From the NCBI GenBank assembly GCA_012934845.2, contig WNNJ02001862.1:1-64000 (forward strand): 64,000 bases of DNA, read 5' to 3'. Both the position numbers and the translations under genes were made by a program. Shown here piece by piece: positions 23,480-34,839 of this stretch. Below the pieces are notes generated by a model. The model saw only the letters and a program-made list of their open reading frames with translations, did no database searches and was not told the origin of the DNA. This DNA comes from Pomphorhynchus laevis (Eukaryota; Acanthocephala; Palaeacanthocephala; Echinorhynchida; Pomphorhynchidae). How positions within the stretch are numbered: position 1 is the first letter of the stretch; each line of letters opens with the position of its first letter.

Positions 23480-26400
23480 TAAAGATGTTCTTAATAAATA
23501 GAGACAATGTAATAAATATCAGCCAATTAAAAAGAAGAAAACAACGTCAAAAATTTTCTTCTAATCAATTTATTGTAGTCTTCGTCTTCATGGTATCAGG
23601 TCCAGTTGGATCTGAGCCCTCCAGCCAATCCAACATGCCGCCCACCGACTGAACCACCCAAGATATTTCACCCCCCCCGAAGAGTCCAATTGAGGCAGAC
23701 TATGCTGGGTAAACGAGAGACGAGAAGCTTAAGAAACCTTAGTCTTTGCTGTGGGGGACGTCCTCTAGAAAAGAAGACTAATCACAAGATAGCCCAAGTC
23801 TCCCAGAGGCGAACTTGGGTTTTCCCTTTCAATGACAGATGCTGAGCCCGTTTCAGGGCCCACCTAGCTTTCTTCAGGATACGTTTGAGTCTATCCAGGT
23901 CAACTTTCGCCGACCAGTTCACCTTAACGGTGAACCCATGGTATTTTACTCGACTTGTGAAGGTGGGGAGAGGTTGATTAGTAAAATTGAGGAGAGGGAA
24001 GAGAGTGCTAATCTCTTAAGTTTTTACTTTGTTGCAGGGGCGCCATGAAAGACAACCACCTGCGATTAGGAGGGATTTAAAACAAGGTTGGATATAGGCA
24101 GCTGTTCTTTTAATCTTGTAAAGAAACGGCTGATGTCAGAGACTACATCTTTGCACCTGCATCCAGAGAACAGTGATGTGGTATCATCAGCGTATACCAC
24201 TAGACTTCGTTCGCGTTTAAATATTTTAAAGAGCTCAATGGAAGCAACAAGATATAAGATTAAAGAAAGAGGTGATCCTTGAGGCACACCCGTAATAGGG
24301 TAGAACTGACGCGCATCAGGGTCGTCTTCATAATAGAATCGCCTGGTGTACATCAGTATCTTCACCCTTTTAGCAATTCTCGCAGGCAACCCGAGGGACT
24401 TGAGAGAAGATATAACAACGGGAATGGAGATGCGGTTAAATCGGCATAAAAATCAAGGAAAGCAGCCACAGTAAGTTGATGACTATTCTCCTGACAATAC
24501 GGATACACTTCACCTACGACCGAATGGACTGAGCGACCTTTGACGAACCCATAGAAACCTGGTGGGATTAAGTTTCGCTCACTTAGATGATCGCGGATTT
24601 TACGTGCAAGCGCTTTCTCGTAAATCGACAAGAGGGAATTCTGAATCGAAATGGGCCGCAGGTCTTTAGGACAAGAGACCGGATTTTTCTTTGGAATAAA
24701 AACACGTCTACTAATGTTGACGCCGGCCACATCAGATGGGGTGGCTAAAAGCATTGTGACGTCCGCTTCTCTTCTTTGTTCGGCTATCAAAAGCGAACAG
24801 ACACGAGAAGACAGTGGAGCGACGGATCTGGAGGTGCTTGGAAGGGGCCTGGAGTTAAGAATATCAGCGGCAGATTGGTATCTACTCCTGAAGTCTCCCC
24901 AAGGCGGAATTGGTTGAGGTGATGGAGTGGCTAATAATTATGTGGGGATAATGAATCCTCTAAAACCTTATTAAGACCTATTTTTCCAATCTAGCCCAAT
25001 GCTCTATCCTTCCATAAGACAAACGTCTCCTTCTTGAATATCTTCCAGAAGGAAGACTGGGCTAGATTAGGGAAGCAATGCTTGCCCTATCCTTACTCAG
25101 TTGGAACCTATATCTAGTGCTCCAATATTCTTTCTAGAGAACGTGTCTGGCAGAAGCAGATAGATTGGTAAGACGGAGTATATACGCTAAGGTCTTGAGT
25201 TTTGTCGAATTTCGACTGTAAACACGACCTTAGTAGGTAGTCGGAAGCATCGCGGTAGCTTGCGAAGAGAGGAGGAATAAAATTCGGTTAAACTCTCATT
25301 CCCAATTCGGGGGAAGCGTTGGATAGCTGCCTTAAAGAAAGCCACTCTGATAGGATCAAAGTGGAATCTCCTTCGAAGCAGCGTATCCTCTGCTATCCGC
25401 CAATGAATCAAGTCATGAGAAGTGGACAGATGTTGTTGCGACTGCGCCGTACAGTGGGGTTTCAACAACCACCTCTCATGGTATAGTTATAAGTCGAGGA
25501 GTAAATTCGTTGATGTGCAATGAAAGGTGGGGGACGGTGGTTTGTGAATAAGATGACCGTTCCTGGCTCTGCGGAGTGCTGCATTTATCCAACGACTAGT
25601 TATGTCGTTGACGTCGCCAAGTACCATGTCATAGCCGCTATCAATAATCCTATACAGGAGGTCACGATTCTTGTTAATCTTATCTGAACTGATGTAGACA
25701 TTGGCTAGATTGAGGCGTTTACCGTTCTTACAGAGTGATATATCTAAACAAGACAGGGCTGGACAAGAATAGTATAAAAGAAGAGAAGATCTTAAGGAGC
25801 ATTTAACTAAGGTTAAAAGACCTTGAGATGAAGAGGACTAGGGGGGTGGGGTTATGTACGGAGTATAGTAGGAACAAATGTGCTTTGGTATGAATCGAGT
25901 AATGTCCTGGGGGAGACGGATAGACCATGTCTCCTGAAGGACTATAACATCTGCATCTCTACCAGATAGAAGTCTAAAGGCAGAAGCTCCTCCCGAATTC
26001 CACTGAAGAATATTAAGTGAAAAAGGCTCACGAGTACTCTGCATTGTGTTAGGTCAGCTGTGTAGGATTGCCTCAATACTAGACAGAGCTAAGGGCGTTA
26101 GTGTTGTCCTTCCGCCACTAACGCCCCTTATAGTGGGCAATCGCCCACGTCCGATTTCTTCATTTCCCTGAGCGTTAACCTTCTCTTTGAGCAGTTTCCC
26201 CACTTTTAAAGGAGGAATCACATGGGCCGAAGCCAATCTTTTTTAGAAACAGGAACATTTTGGGGCTTATACTCTGGAGAAGAAAATAGTAATGTTAACA
26301 GATATGATACCATGTTCTTCATTTGATTTAAAATAAAACGTTTGTTAGAGTCAATGATCTGGAGAATGTCCTTGTCAGACATCCTGTCAGGAGCAGAGTT

Positions 26401-27190
26401 GGTTACAGTAGGCTGCCTAACTTGTTATGATTTTGGACAAACGAAGTCTCTTTTGTATTTTTTAAAAACGGCGCACTTCCGAGACCAAGCAGGATGCGCT
26501 CCTTTACAATTAGAACAAAGGGGAAGCCTCGCATTTCACTCCCTTAATCAAATTAGCGCATGGAGCAAGAGACTAGACTCAACAAGTCTTCGTGCTAGCA
26601 CGGCTCGATCCCCAATGCCCCCGCTGATGACAATCATTACAGTGGGGGTACGTTAAATCATCCGAATCAAGGACTGTGAATCGAAGATTGTATCCCAGAA
26701 AAGGGTTAAATGACGAGTTGACCAGAACGCCACCATGATCAGCTGACGTAGTACAAAACGCTTTAGGAATCGCCATATCACTCTTGCTAGTGACAGGTCT
26801 AATTGAAGAGAGCCTAAACGTCGTCTTCAGGGCATACATGTCGCTTTCCTCTAAATGTGGATGAAAGTTCTTGTATTTTTAGGGAAGCTTGAATCGGCTT
26901 AAATTGAATATTTCTTAGATGGAGAGATTGTCTTTATGAAATTCAAGTATTCTGTTGCCAAGTCTCCAGAGGTAAAGGAGATTTTGATCTCCGTCTCAAC
27001 GAATTTAACAGCGTTAAATAGCATGCGATTATTGTAGTTAGCGACGAATTTTCTCAAAAAAATACTGAATAGTTTGCAGCCTCTAGAGAGGCTGCAAAAG
27101 AGTAATGACTAGAAGATTTTTTAATTTAGGGATGGGGGAGTACTTCTATCCCTCGGTACAATTTGATGACAAAACACTTACCTTGTTGTC
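23480..27190 (-). mobile_element. Jockey/R1-like LINE, decayed copy 2
   Basis: Same family and orientation as copy 1, more worn. Reverse transcriptase: 24066-24790, with GVPQGSPLSLILYLVA and VVYADDTTSLFSG. Linker: 25187-25468. Endonuclease: about 25440-26044, starting FSLNILQWNSGGASAF. ORF1: about 26060-27060, with PFLGYNLRFTVLDSDD and CNDCHQRGHWGS. The 5' part near 27170 (AAGGTAAGTGTTTTGT on the minus strand) matches the start of copy 3. All frames are broken by several indels and stops. The left (3') limit is approximate. Confidence 0.85.
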
Positions 27191-27296
27191 AGGAACAATA
27201 GAATTAGAAGTTAAATTCTTATCAAAACCTTCATTATCTACTGCAAGAATGCAGCTATACTAAAAGAACCCTTATACACAAACTATAGCCAATCGG

Positions 27297-27352
27297 AGTC
27301 TTTCTCATGCATTGATGCATGTGCTATAATGGGGGCAGCAAAGTAGCCTCAT
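27297..27352. repeat. 56-bp dispersed repeat, second copy
   Basis: Same as 17476-17531 with one or two differences (AGTCTTTCTCATGCATTGAT to AAGTAGCCTCAT). Confidence 0.8.
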
Positions 27353-27386
27353 CGTGGATTACATTGATGCCTTTAACTGAGTCCAG

Positions 27387-27515
27387 AACATATCTGAGAA
27401 GCAGATAATTCAGAAATGCTATACTAGTGAGGTACAATGGACACCTGAAGATGTCAGGAATGTGGTACAGAATTTACAACCCAGCATGCATTGTATTTTA
27501 CTCATTTCGGAATAA
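27387..27515 (+). CDS. Possible terminal exon, unrecognised protein
   Basis: After an acceptor-like CTTTAACTGAGTCCAG the plus strand reads 42 codons and a stop. It contains SEKQIIQKCYTSEVQWTPED and VRNVVQNLQPSMHCILLISE. Composition is protein-like and unlike the neighbouring reverse-transcriptase fragment. I do not recognise it. It is short and could be chance or the edge of the mobile fragment that follows. Confidence 0.28.
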   Translation, partial: NISEKQIIQKCYTSEVQWTPEDVRNVVQNLQPSMHCILLISE

Positions 27516-27539
27516 TTATTACCAAGAACAATGCTGTCA

Positions 27540-27720
27540 AAGATGTGACAGCAAAGTAGTTACTGTGCGCGTGGATGTGGCAATAGAACCAAATTTAATT
27601 CCAGTGCATCCGGAAATGACGTTCAATAAATCAACAACGTATGGACAAGACGATGCAAGACTTGATATCATTGAAGCTAGCGTCTTTAAGTATTCGTTCA
27701 GTCTAACTTGATTTGGAAAG
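27540..27720 (+). mobile_element. Unclassified reverse-transcriptase element, C-terminal domain fragment
   Basis: Reads VAIEPNLIPVHPEMTF, then GQDDARLDIIEASVFKY. The block IEP-x-L ... DDARLDI-x-A is the hallmark of a C-terminal domain seen after the reverse transcriptase in a family abundant in cnidarians and other invertebrates. The same block is at 32030-32110 in this window. It is an isolated, broken fragment. Confidence 0.6.
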
Positions 27721-27849
27721 CGCGCAGTTAATTTAGCATCACGAAGAACGCAAAAATTCTCGATTCTAGTAACATGCAGAGATATGTGAAGGTGGCATAA
27801 TGAATGCAGCAATTTTTTCCACCTTGGGAAGCGCTAGTAAATTCAGCAC

Positions 27850-28870
27850 TTAATTATTAACAATTATTAATTAATAATTGTTATAATTTAAGTATTAATA
27901 TATTCAAATATTAAAATTATAGGTTGTCACTGCAAAAGTCATTTGTAAACCTAAATACACAAATATTAACATTTAAAAATAATTGTTTATTGACATTTAG
28001 GAAAATAAAACCGCAATCTTTACTCTTCAATTTATTTACTTATATAATAATTTAATAAATATTAAATGCATTTGTAAATCTAAATACATTGAAAATAAAA
28101 TACACAGGGAAATAAAACCGCGAACGATGTCATAACATTAAAACATCACAATTTTTTAACTTTTACATATAAATAATAAAGGAATGGGTTATGTCCGTTT
28201 TAGCGTAACTATAGCCTTTCATTTTAGGATTTTTATTTTAGAAATAGTTGGAGATAATTTACCAAAAAAGCAAATCAAAAATTGATCTGCTATTGACTAA
28301 ATAGCAGAGCACATCGTACGTATCGTTGGGCAATTTTGGATATATTGTCAAAAATATTAGCTATCAATACTGAAGATCTAATATGTATTGTAAACATATT
28401 AAATTGTTATTGTGTCCTTCATTAAATTCAATACGTAATTTATTATCTTTGATAATACTAAATTAATAAAAATATAATATAGAATTATACAATAATTCTA
28501 TATTATTATTCATTAAATAACATAATATAAAAGTAATTTTTATTAACTTAGTATATTTTATTAATGTAAAGATTAGTAAAATCATTTAAAATTATTATAA
28601 AATTAATTAACAAAATTAATATATTTTTATTAATTATTTATTAATTAATTAATTTAAATCAATAATAAATAATTATTTATTTATTAAATCTTATTAATTT
28701 ATTTACTAATAAATTAATAAAATGAGTGAGAGAATATAATTATTTATAATTTATAATTATTTAATTATTATTTATCATTAATAATAAAAAATTCGATTAC
28801 AATTAAAATTATATCCATTCTTAATTATTCTTTAATTATTATTTTATATAAGATTTTTTACAATTTATAT
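27850..28870. other. AT-rich interval, no feature recognised
   Basis: No gene, exon or recognisable element. Dense A/T words with short self-complementary runs. Confidence 0.5.
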
Positions 28871-28876
28871 CAAGTT

Positions 28877-29010
28877 AAAATTTAAAATTGAAATTTAAAA
28901 TAAAAGTCATTTTTATGAATTGACTAATAAATAACAGACGTTGTATCAGAATAAGGATTAAAGGTCATCAGGAGGAACTGCTATGCTATCAGGTTTAATA
29001 ATCCTTTAAA
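28877..29010 (+). repeat. Dispersed repeat family R, partial copy
   Basis: Contains AATAACAGACGTTGTATCAG and CATCAGGAGGAACTGCTATG, the left part of the repeat consensus; the GGCCCC core is missing. A 22-bp near-palindrome TAATCCTT ... AAGGATTA follows at about 29000. From 29020 to 29585 no gene is recognised. Confidence 0.7.
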
Positions 29011-29586
29011 ATAAGGATTATTTTATCAGAATAAGGAAAAATTTTATTCAATTTTAATACATACAGCAAAGGTTATAAAAAACTAATTTGAAATTAAAAA
29101 TAATTATTTTTTGCATGACCTGTAAAAGTAAATCGATTTCTGGAACTCCTATGTTAGTATTTTTAGTGCCGACGTGCTCTTACCCACACTTGTTCGCCAA
29201 CCGAAAATCTCGATGAAGTTTAAATTATTTAAGTTTATCTTCACTGCGGTAAGGAGTGAAGAGAGAAAAAGTGTTAATCTTACAAGATAAAACAATTTAC
29301 AAAACTTTTAATGTTTTTTAATTTTTCGCTTTCTCCTTGAAATAGATATATTCCATTTCAATAAAATATTATGTCTAAAGATAATAAACGGTTTATTGAG
29401 TCCCGTTTTTTCACGGTTTTATGTCGTGAAAGTAACATAGTAAAGAAATTAAACTAAATAGCAACAAAAAAATAAAACTAACTCGATTTCTGCTAATTAA
29501 CATATAAGAGGCATCGACTACAAGCGGAATTCGTTTTTTTTTGTTTTTAATCGGTAAGTTAGAGAACATGAGTTTCGAAATATATG

Positions 29587-29730
29587 TAAAGATAATTTAA
29601 AATAAAAGTCATTTTTATAAATTGACTAATAAATAACAGACGATGTATCATAATAAGGATTGAAGGTCATCACATCAATTCCTTGATAGCACAGCAAGGA
29701 ATTGCTGTGCTATCAAGTTTTAGATAACAT
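29587..29730 (+). repeat. Dispersed repeat family R, partial copy with perfect hairpin
   Basis: Family sequence to about 29670, then a perfect 15-bp hairpin with a 6-nt loop at 29682-29717 (arm CTTGATAGCACAGCA, loop AGGAAT). The arm sequence is a duplicate of the ordinary TTGCTATGCTATCAAG part of the repeat in inverted form. Confidence 0.7.
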
Positions 29731-29987
29731 AGCAGTTTTCAGATATGACTATTCTCGCCTTCGATATTATTATATTATTATATCATAAAAATTATTAAAT
29801 GATCAAATGCGTGAGTGAATATAATTATTTATAATTTATAATTATTTAATTATTATTTATCATTATTAATAAAAGATTCGATTACAATTAAAATTATATC
29901 CATTCTCTCCTTTGACCGGTTAATGCAAATTAAGTTTATAACAAAATGAAATTGTAAAATTACATTAATTAATTTAGATACGTACAG

Positions 29988-30097
29988 ATGATAAACAATG
30001 TAGACATTGTGGAACGACGTGTACAACTATGTGGAGGAGAGGAGATTCGGGCGAACGATTATGCAATGCGTGCAAATTATACAAAATAAGAAATGGC
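29988..30097 (+). CDS. GATA-type zinc-finger exon of a transcription factor
   Basis: The exon encodes one complete type IV zinc finger, C-x2-C-x17-C-x2-[15 protein letters not shown], then [17 protein letters not shown] fingers bind (A/T)GATA(A/G) in promoters. The acceptor is TACGTACAG before 29988 (an alternative AATTTAG would add about ten bases in frame). The donor is GGC|GTAAGT after 30097. The exon ends right after the finger, where GATA genes commonly have an intron before the basic tail; that tail exon was not found. The residue after CNAC is Lys instead of the usual Gly or Asn, and one Tyr of LYYK is missing, so this is a diverged GATA factor. It is flanked on both sides by dispersed repeats. 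Confidence 0.85.
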
Positions 30098-30296
30098 GTA
30101 AGTCTTTATCATTGACGTGTTTACTATTGAACAATTAATGACGCATATTATGCATATGTATTATTATGTATAAAATGTATTATATAACTAATGTGAGTTA
30201 TATGTTGTACCTTATTTAATCCAAACATTTAACGTTATTTGAATAAAATATCATCGATTGATATTTAGCAATTTATTATGATATTTCACCATTAAT

Positions 30297-30520
30297 CAGA
30301 TTAGCTAACTGAGTCTACGTATTTTATATATTTTACAAATAATAAATAATTGTTATATAAGATTTTTTATAATTTAATTCAAGTTAAAATAAAAAATTTA
30401 AATTTACGATAAACGTCATTTTTATGAATTGACTAATACATAACAGAAGTTGGATAAGAATAAGGATTACAGATCATCAGGAGGAATTGCTATGTTATCC
30501 TATTATTACCTAACATAGCA
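30297..30520 (+). repeat. Dispersed repeat family R, copy
   Basis: Begins with TTAGCTAACTGAGTCTACGT and continues to CATCAGGAGGAATTGCTATG; lacks the GGCCCC core. Confidence 0.7.
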
Positions 30521-30544
30521 GCATAAATGTATTAAATTTAATAA

Positions 30545-30700
30545 TTAAATAATAAAATAATATAACATTTTTATAATTTAAATCAAGTTAAAATAAAAAA
30601 TTGAAATTTAAAATAAAAGTCATTTTTATTAATTGATTTATAAATAACAAGCGTTGTATCATAATAAGGATTAGAGGTCATGAATAGGAACTGATATGCT
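30545..30700 (+). repeat. Dispersed repeat family R, partial copy
   Basis: Middle part of the consensus (TCATTTTTATTAATTGA, CGTTGTATCATAATAAGG), interrupted at about 30700 by the start of the next copy. Confidence 0.65.
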
Positions 30701-30715
30701 ATCATAAAACAAAAC

Positions 30716-31040
30716 AAATCAGCTAACTGAGTCTACGTATTTAATATAATTATAAAATAAATAAAACATAATAATGCTAAATCAAAATTTAATAATTAAA
30801 TAATAAAATAAATAATCGTTTTAAGATTTTTTATAATTCAACTCAAGTTAAATAAAAAAAATGAAATTTAAAATAAACTTCGTTTTTATGAATTGACTAA
30901 TAAATAACAGACGTTGTATCAGAATAAGAATTAGATGTCATCAGGAGGAACTGCTATGCTATCAGGTTTCGGCCCCTAACTCCTCTACCCAACATAGCAG
31001 CGGGGCCAAATACGTGCTAAGGACGTATTTCCTTTGATTA
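30716..31040 (+). repeat. Dispersed repeat family R, full copy with paired core
   Basis: Runs from ATCAGCTAACTGAGTCTACG to ACGTATTTCCTTTGAT. The core at 30951-31030 has three complementary pairs: CTGCTATG (30951-30958) with CATAGCAG (30993-31000), GGCCCC (30971-30976) with GGGGCC (31002-31007), and AAATACGT (31008-31015) with ACGTATTT (31023-31030). The first two interleave as in an H-type pseudoknot. It is followed head-to-tail by the next copy. Confidence 0.8.
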
Positions 31041-31043
31041 ATT

Positions 31044-31375
31044 AAATCAGCTAACTGAGTCTACGTATTGTTATATAATTATAAAATAAACAAAACATAA
31101 TAATGCTAAATCAAAATTTAATAATTAAATAATAAAATTAATAATTGTTTTTAGATTTTTTATATTTTTAATCAAGTTAAAATAAAAAATTGAAATTTAA
31201 AATAAACGTCATTTTTATTGAGTAATAAATAACAGACGTTGTATCAGAATAAGAATTAGAGGTCATCAGGAGGAACTGTTATGCTATCAGGTTTCGGCCC
31301 CTAACTCCTCTACCCAACATAGCAGCGGGGCCAAATACGTGCTAATGACGTATTTCCTTTGATGAATGATTATCT
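31044..31375 (+). repeat. Dispersed repeat family R, full copy in tandem
   Basis: About 95% like the preceding copy, same core (31276-31360) with one change in the first arm (CTGTTATG). The two copies form a tandem pair with a unit of about 330 bp. Confidence 0.8.
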
Positions 31376-31459
31376 AATACAAAATATATCATCCATCCAT
31401 TTTTTCTTGTAAATTATGTATAAAATAAAATTATTATTATCATATATGATAATAAAGGT

Positions 31460-31720
31460 AGAAAGGTAGCATTAAGCGAGAGACTAGCACGGTCTTTTTA
31501 GAGACATGTGCCCGAGAGTGACCCGAGAGATAAGCACGGGTATCTAGAGAGACTAGTAGGGTCACTTTAATTAGAGTTCCAAGAGTCACGAGAAATGTGT
31601 AAAACATTTTAATCTGCAGACCTCGTTGAGCAGTTATGCAAACTGCAGAACTCTATTTTCGTTTCTCTTACTAATAAGAGAAAGATAGCATTTAGCGAGA
31701 GACTAGCACGGGTGATCAAC
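31460..31720. repeat. Direct repeat of a 27-bp word, unexplained segment
   Basis: AGCATTAAGCGAGAGACTAG at 31467 recurs as AGCATTTAGCGAGAGACTAG at 31687. The segment between is less AT-rich than its flanks. It leads directly into the reverse-transcriptase fragment and may be its upstream part. Confidence 0.5.
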
Positions 31721-31754
31721 GATGCTGAGCCTGCTACGGCGTAATCATATCACA

Positions 31755-32585
31755 TGCAGCGACTAACGGGGCGTTTTCGTTGCTCAGCTTATTGCCTCTC
31801 AAAGCGGAAAAGTTTTATCTTAGTCTATTCGAATTCACCGATGCCCTCCGCTGCCGATATGGTTGTTCAACCGCAAACGAAGATCGATCATGTGTTTGCG
31901 GATATTAATGAGCGTAGGTAACGCGCTTTCTTGTATCATATGCGGTTTACCAACAATCAGACACAATACAATCAGGGACCTTATTGCTTAAGAATTAACA
32001 CAGATATATCATGGTGTATAAATCGAACCTCGTCTTTCTCACATTCCCGAGTCAATGTCTTTCCAGACCACTACCACAACTAAAAATGACCAAGCAAGAT
32101 TAGACATCGTTTGCTCTGGTTGCATGTGGAAGGTTATAAGCGGGCGTTTTGTGACGTCATGTTATTCTCTACACTGACTTAATCGTACGCAAATCACAGT
32201 CCTCGATCCGCCTTCGAGTTTACCGAAGCAAACAAGAGATCAACGTATGGAGAGCGAATCGAACTGATAGAGTATGGCAGTTTCGTACCGCTTGTTTTTT
32301 CTACGTCAGCCGGTATGGGGGCTAGTGTTGTATCATTACTTCGATCAATTGCCCGCAAGAAAACTTCAGCGCACCCACACGATTACGTGGAAATACTAAT
32401 ACGGTTGAAGTGACGCCTTGCTTTTTCAATAATGCGTTCATGCTTTGCATGTCCTCGGGCTCCAACATTAAGTTGATCAAATCCTGCTTAAACGGACATT
32501 CTTGACTTTAGTGTTTTTTAACTGTTTACACTTCCTATCAAACGGGCCCATTTGAGGGAACTCATTGACCTTATAAATTTCGATA
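31755..32585 (+). mobile_element. Unclassified reverse-transcriptase element, C-terminal region
   Basis: Read on the plus strand in several frames, it shows the order of blocks known for this family after the reverse transcriptase: LLSLLPLKAEKFYL, FTDALRCRYG, a CxC-type finger with RSCVCG and NALSCIICG, LPTIRHNTIRDLIA, then ARLDIVCSGC, YGERIELIEYGSFVPLVFST and a basic tail RLAFSIMRSC. The element is broken by several changes. On the minus strand, 32530-32290 shows a tempting open frame that is only the shadow of this region. Its 3' part (32402-32585) is duplicated at 18005-18205. Confidence 0.65.
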
Positions 32586-32779
32586 ATAAAAACTTATTAT
32601 TTAAAAAAATCATATAATAATATTACTAATATAGTAATATTACTGAAAGTAATATTGTTATCATTTCATTATTCAATAGCGATTCGCAGCTATTGGCTCG
32701 TGACATATCCTGGAGATGATCTGGTCTTAGTCTCAAGCCATCTGGTCCTGACGCTGAGGGGAAGGAGTTGACACCCAAT

Positions 32780-32870
32780 ATCATTACATATTGTTGTAAT
32801 TCTTAAAATTTCATTATTAAATTTATAATATTTAATATTATATGCTATGAATTATATGATATTATAATTA
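32780..32870 (-). mobile_element. Penelope-like element fragment
   Basis: CAATATCATTACATATTGTT and the following 60 bp match 47985-48060, the C-terminal part of the Penelope-like reverse transcriptase at 48 kb, same orientation. Confidence 0.6.
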
Positions 32871-32887
32871 TAATATTAAACAGTGGT

Positions 32888-32973
32888 ATCCTTATGAGCG
32901 ATTATAATTATCCTTATGAGCGATTATAATTATCCTTATGAGCGATTATAATTATCCTTATGAGCGATTACAG
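32888..32973. repeat. 22-bp tandem repeat, about four units
   Basis: Unit CCTTATGAGCGATTATAATT plus AT, perfectly repeated, period 22 bp. The interval 32980-33880 that follows has no recognised feature. Confidence 0.9.
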
Positions 32974-33889
32974 AGATAAATGTTAAAAATTTACAAAACA
33001 AACCATCAAAAAACAAAATAATACAAATCCAAATTACAGAAAGGAAAACAAAGAATAGCAAGGAATGCTAAAGAATGTTAAAAATATTCGGTTACTAACC
33101 GAATGAAGAAACAAAAATAGCAAAAAAGTTAAAATAACAAATATTGCAGTTAGTTTAGTATTTCTAATCGCATTAGAATTGTCATTCAATTAAAAAAACA
33201 TTATAATTTTATAAAATATCGATAGAAATAATTTCTACTGAAATTAGATTTATGATTTCTAACTAAAGTATTCTATTCAAATTTGGGTTTCGATTCTAAT
33301 TATACAGTTTAAACGATATGAGATTTACAATGGCCAAACTGATTATATTCTAGTTATTCAGTTCGATTCTTTATTTTTCGATATTCAATAAACTATAAAA
33401 TTAAATATAAACTGCATCTGTCAATTTCTAATAAAGTCCTCAAATTGTTGTAGATTGTACAGTTTCATAAATTGTAAAACTTCTGTAAATAAAGTATCAA
33501 GATTATCAGCCAAGAACAGATGATATACTAAATTCACCGTGGATCGAAATGACATTCAAATAGTTATTCTCAAAGTAAATGCTCTTAACACTAGAATACG
33601 TAAATTTAAAGCTTTTAAAATAAAAAGATCGGTGTATTATCAGCATAGTTTTCATTCATATTTTCATTCATAGTTTGCAAAAACATTTTTGCATCCGATC
33701 ATTATACAGAGCACGCTGAAATTTAGATTTATAATTTCCTTTAATATAATATATAAGATTAAATATCATTCGTCATTCATCATTCAGGGGAAAAATTTAA
33801 AACCTATGAGGTATTAGCATTTTACTTTTTTTCATTTTAGTAAAATCATTATAATGAGGCTAATAAACTAAAGCATTTTTGATAACAAT

Positions 33890-34790
33890 TATATATAAAA
33901 TTATATTAGGTTAAGGACTTCTTAACCTAAAATGCTTCTGTCCAAAGTTATTCAAAATTTACGTAAATAATGATAAATTTGTTTTCGTGGTAAACATTCG
34001 ACTTTAGATATTGTAGCATAATTTACAAAAGTGCAACATATTTCATTTGCTCACTATTTTTATACGCTTCTTATCCATTATTGAACAGTGATTTGTAATA
34101 ATTTTTTCAAAACTCAACTCACTACGTTCATATGTTGGATTTACATTTAAATTATTAGAATTAACCTCTTTCATTAGTATATCATAATAAAGCTTTTTGC
34201 ATATGAAGACAAAGTTATTACTAGCTTTATCAATAGTTGTTATTATATAGTCATCCTTTAGTTTAGTAAGTTCTTTATACATATTTTTATTAATTTTATC
34301 TTTCCTTTTGTAATTGTTTGTTATTTTCATTTTATTTTTAATTTTATCAAATATATAATATTTCCAAATTTTTATCTTAGATATATTCGAGCTTTCACTA
34401 TTAATCAGCTTACTAAAGTAATCATTTAAGTTATAATATAACGAATTGTAAATTGTATTTTTGTCGTTGTTATTATTTAATCTATATTTATACCCTTTTG
34501 ATAGCAGCTTTATACCCTTTTTATCCATTATAGAACAGTGACTTGTAATAATTGTTTCTAAACTCAACTCACTACGTTCATATGTTGGATTTACATTTAA
34601 ATCTTTAGAATTAACTTATTTCATTAGTATATCATAATAAAACTTTTTGCATATGAAGACAACGTTATTACTAGCTTTATCAATAGTTGTTATTATATAG
34701 TTATGCTTTAATTTAGTAAGTTCTTTATATATATCTTGATTAAATTAAAGATATTAATAAAGATATCTTTATTAAAGTGTAACACATTCT
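33890..34790 (-). mobile_element. Penelope-like retroelement, N-terminal/fingers region, partly duplicated
   Basis: A 174-codon frame (34043-34567, minus) contains KLKDDYIITTIDKASNNFVF and ICKKLYYDILMKEVN. This is the pre-palm block of Penelope-like reverse transcriptases, where KADKG-type sequence precedes the catalytic domain. The last 240 bp (34500-34740) repeat 34050-34290 with few changes, so the fragment is internally duplicated. The GIY-YIG nuclease domain was not seen. The catalytic YIDDI part lies elsewhere (48.3 kb), so the family is scattered in pieces through the window. Confidence 0.7.
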
Positions 34791-34839
34791 ATTTGCTCAC
34801 TTCGGCATCAAGTTAAATTAAAAACATTCATTGCATGTG

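Noticed and set aside
30945-31000. Hammerhead ribozyme in repeat family R (GAAAC after a GC stem and a CTGATGA nearby)
   Set aside because: The order of boxes is wrong: CTGATGA does not precede the stem that leads to GAAAC, and no fitting stem I or III was found.
32290-32530. Minus-strand coding frame (ending IEVMIQH), also seen at 18.1 kb
   Set aside because: It looked conserved between two places, but the plus strand of both carries the C-terminal tail of the reverse-transcriptase family; the minus frame is its shadow.
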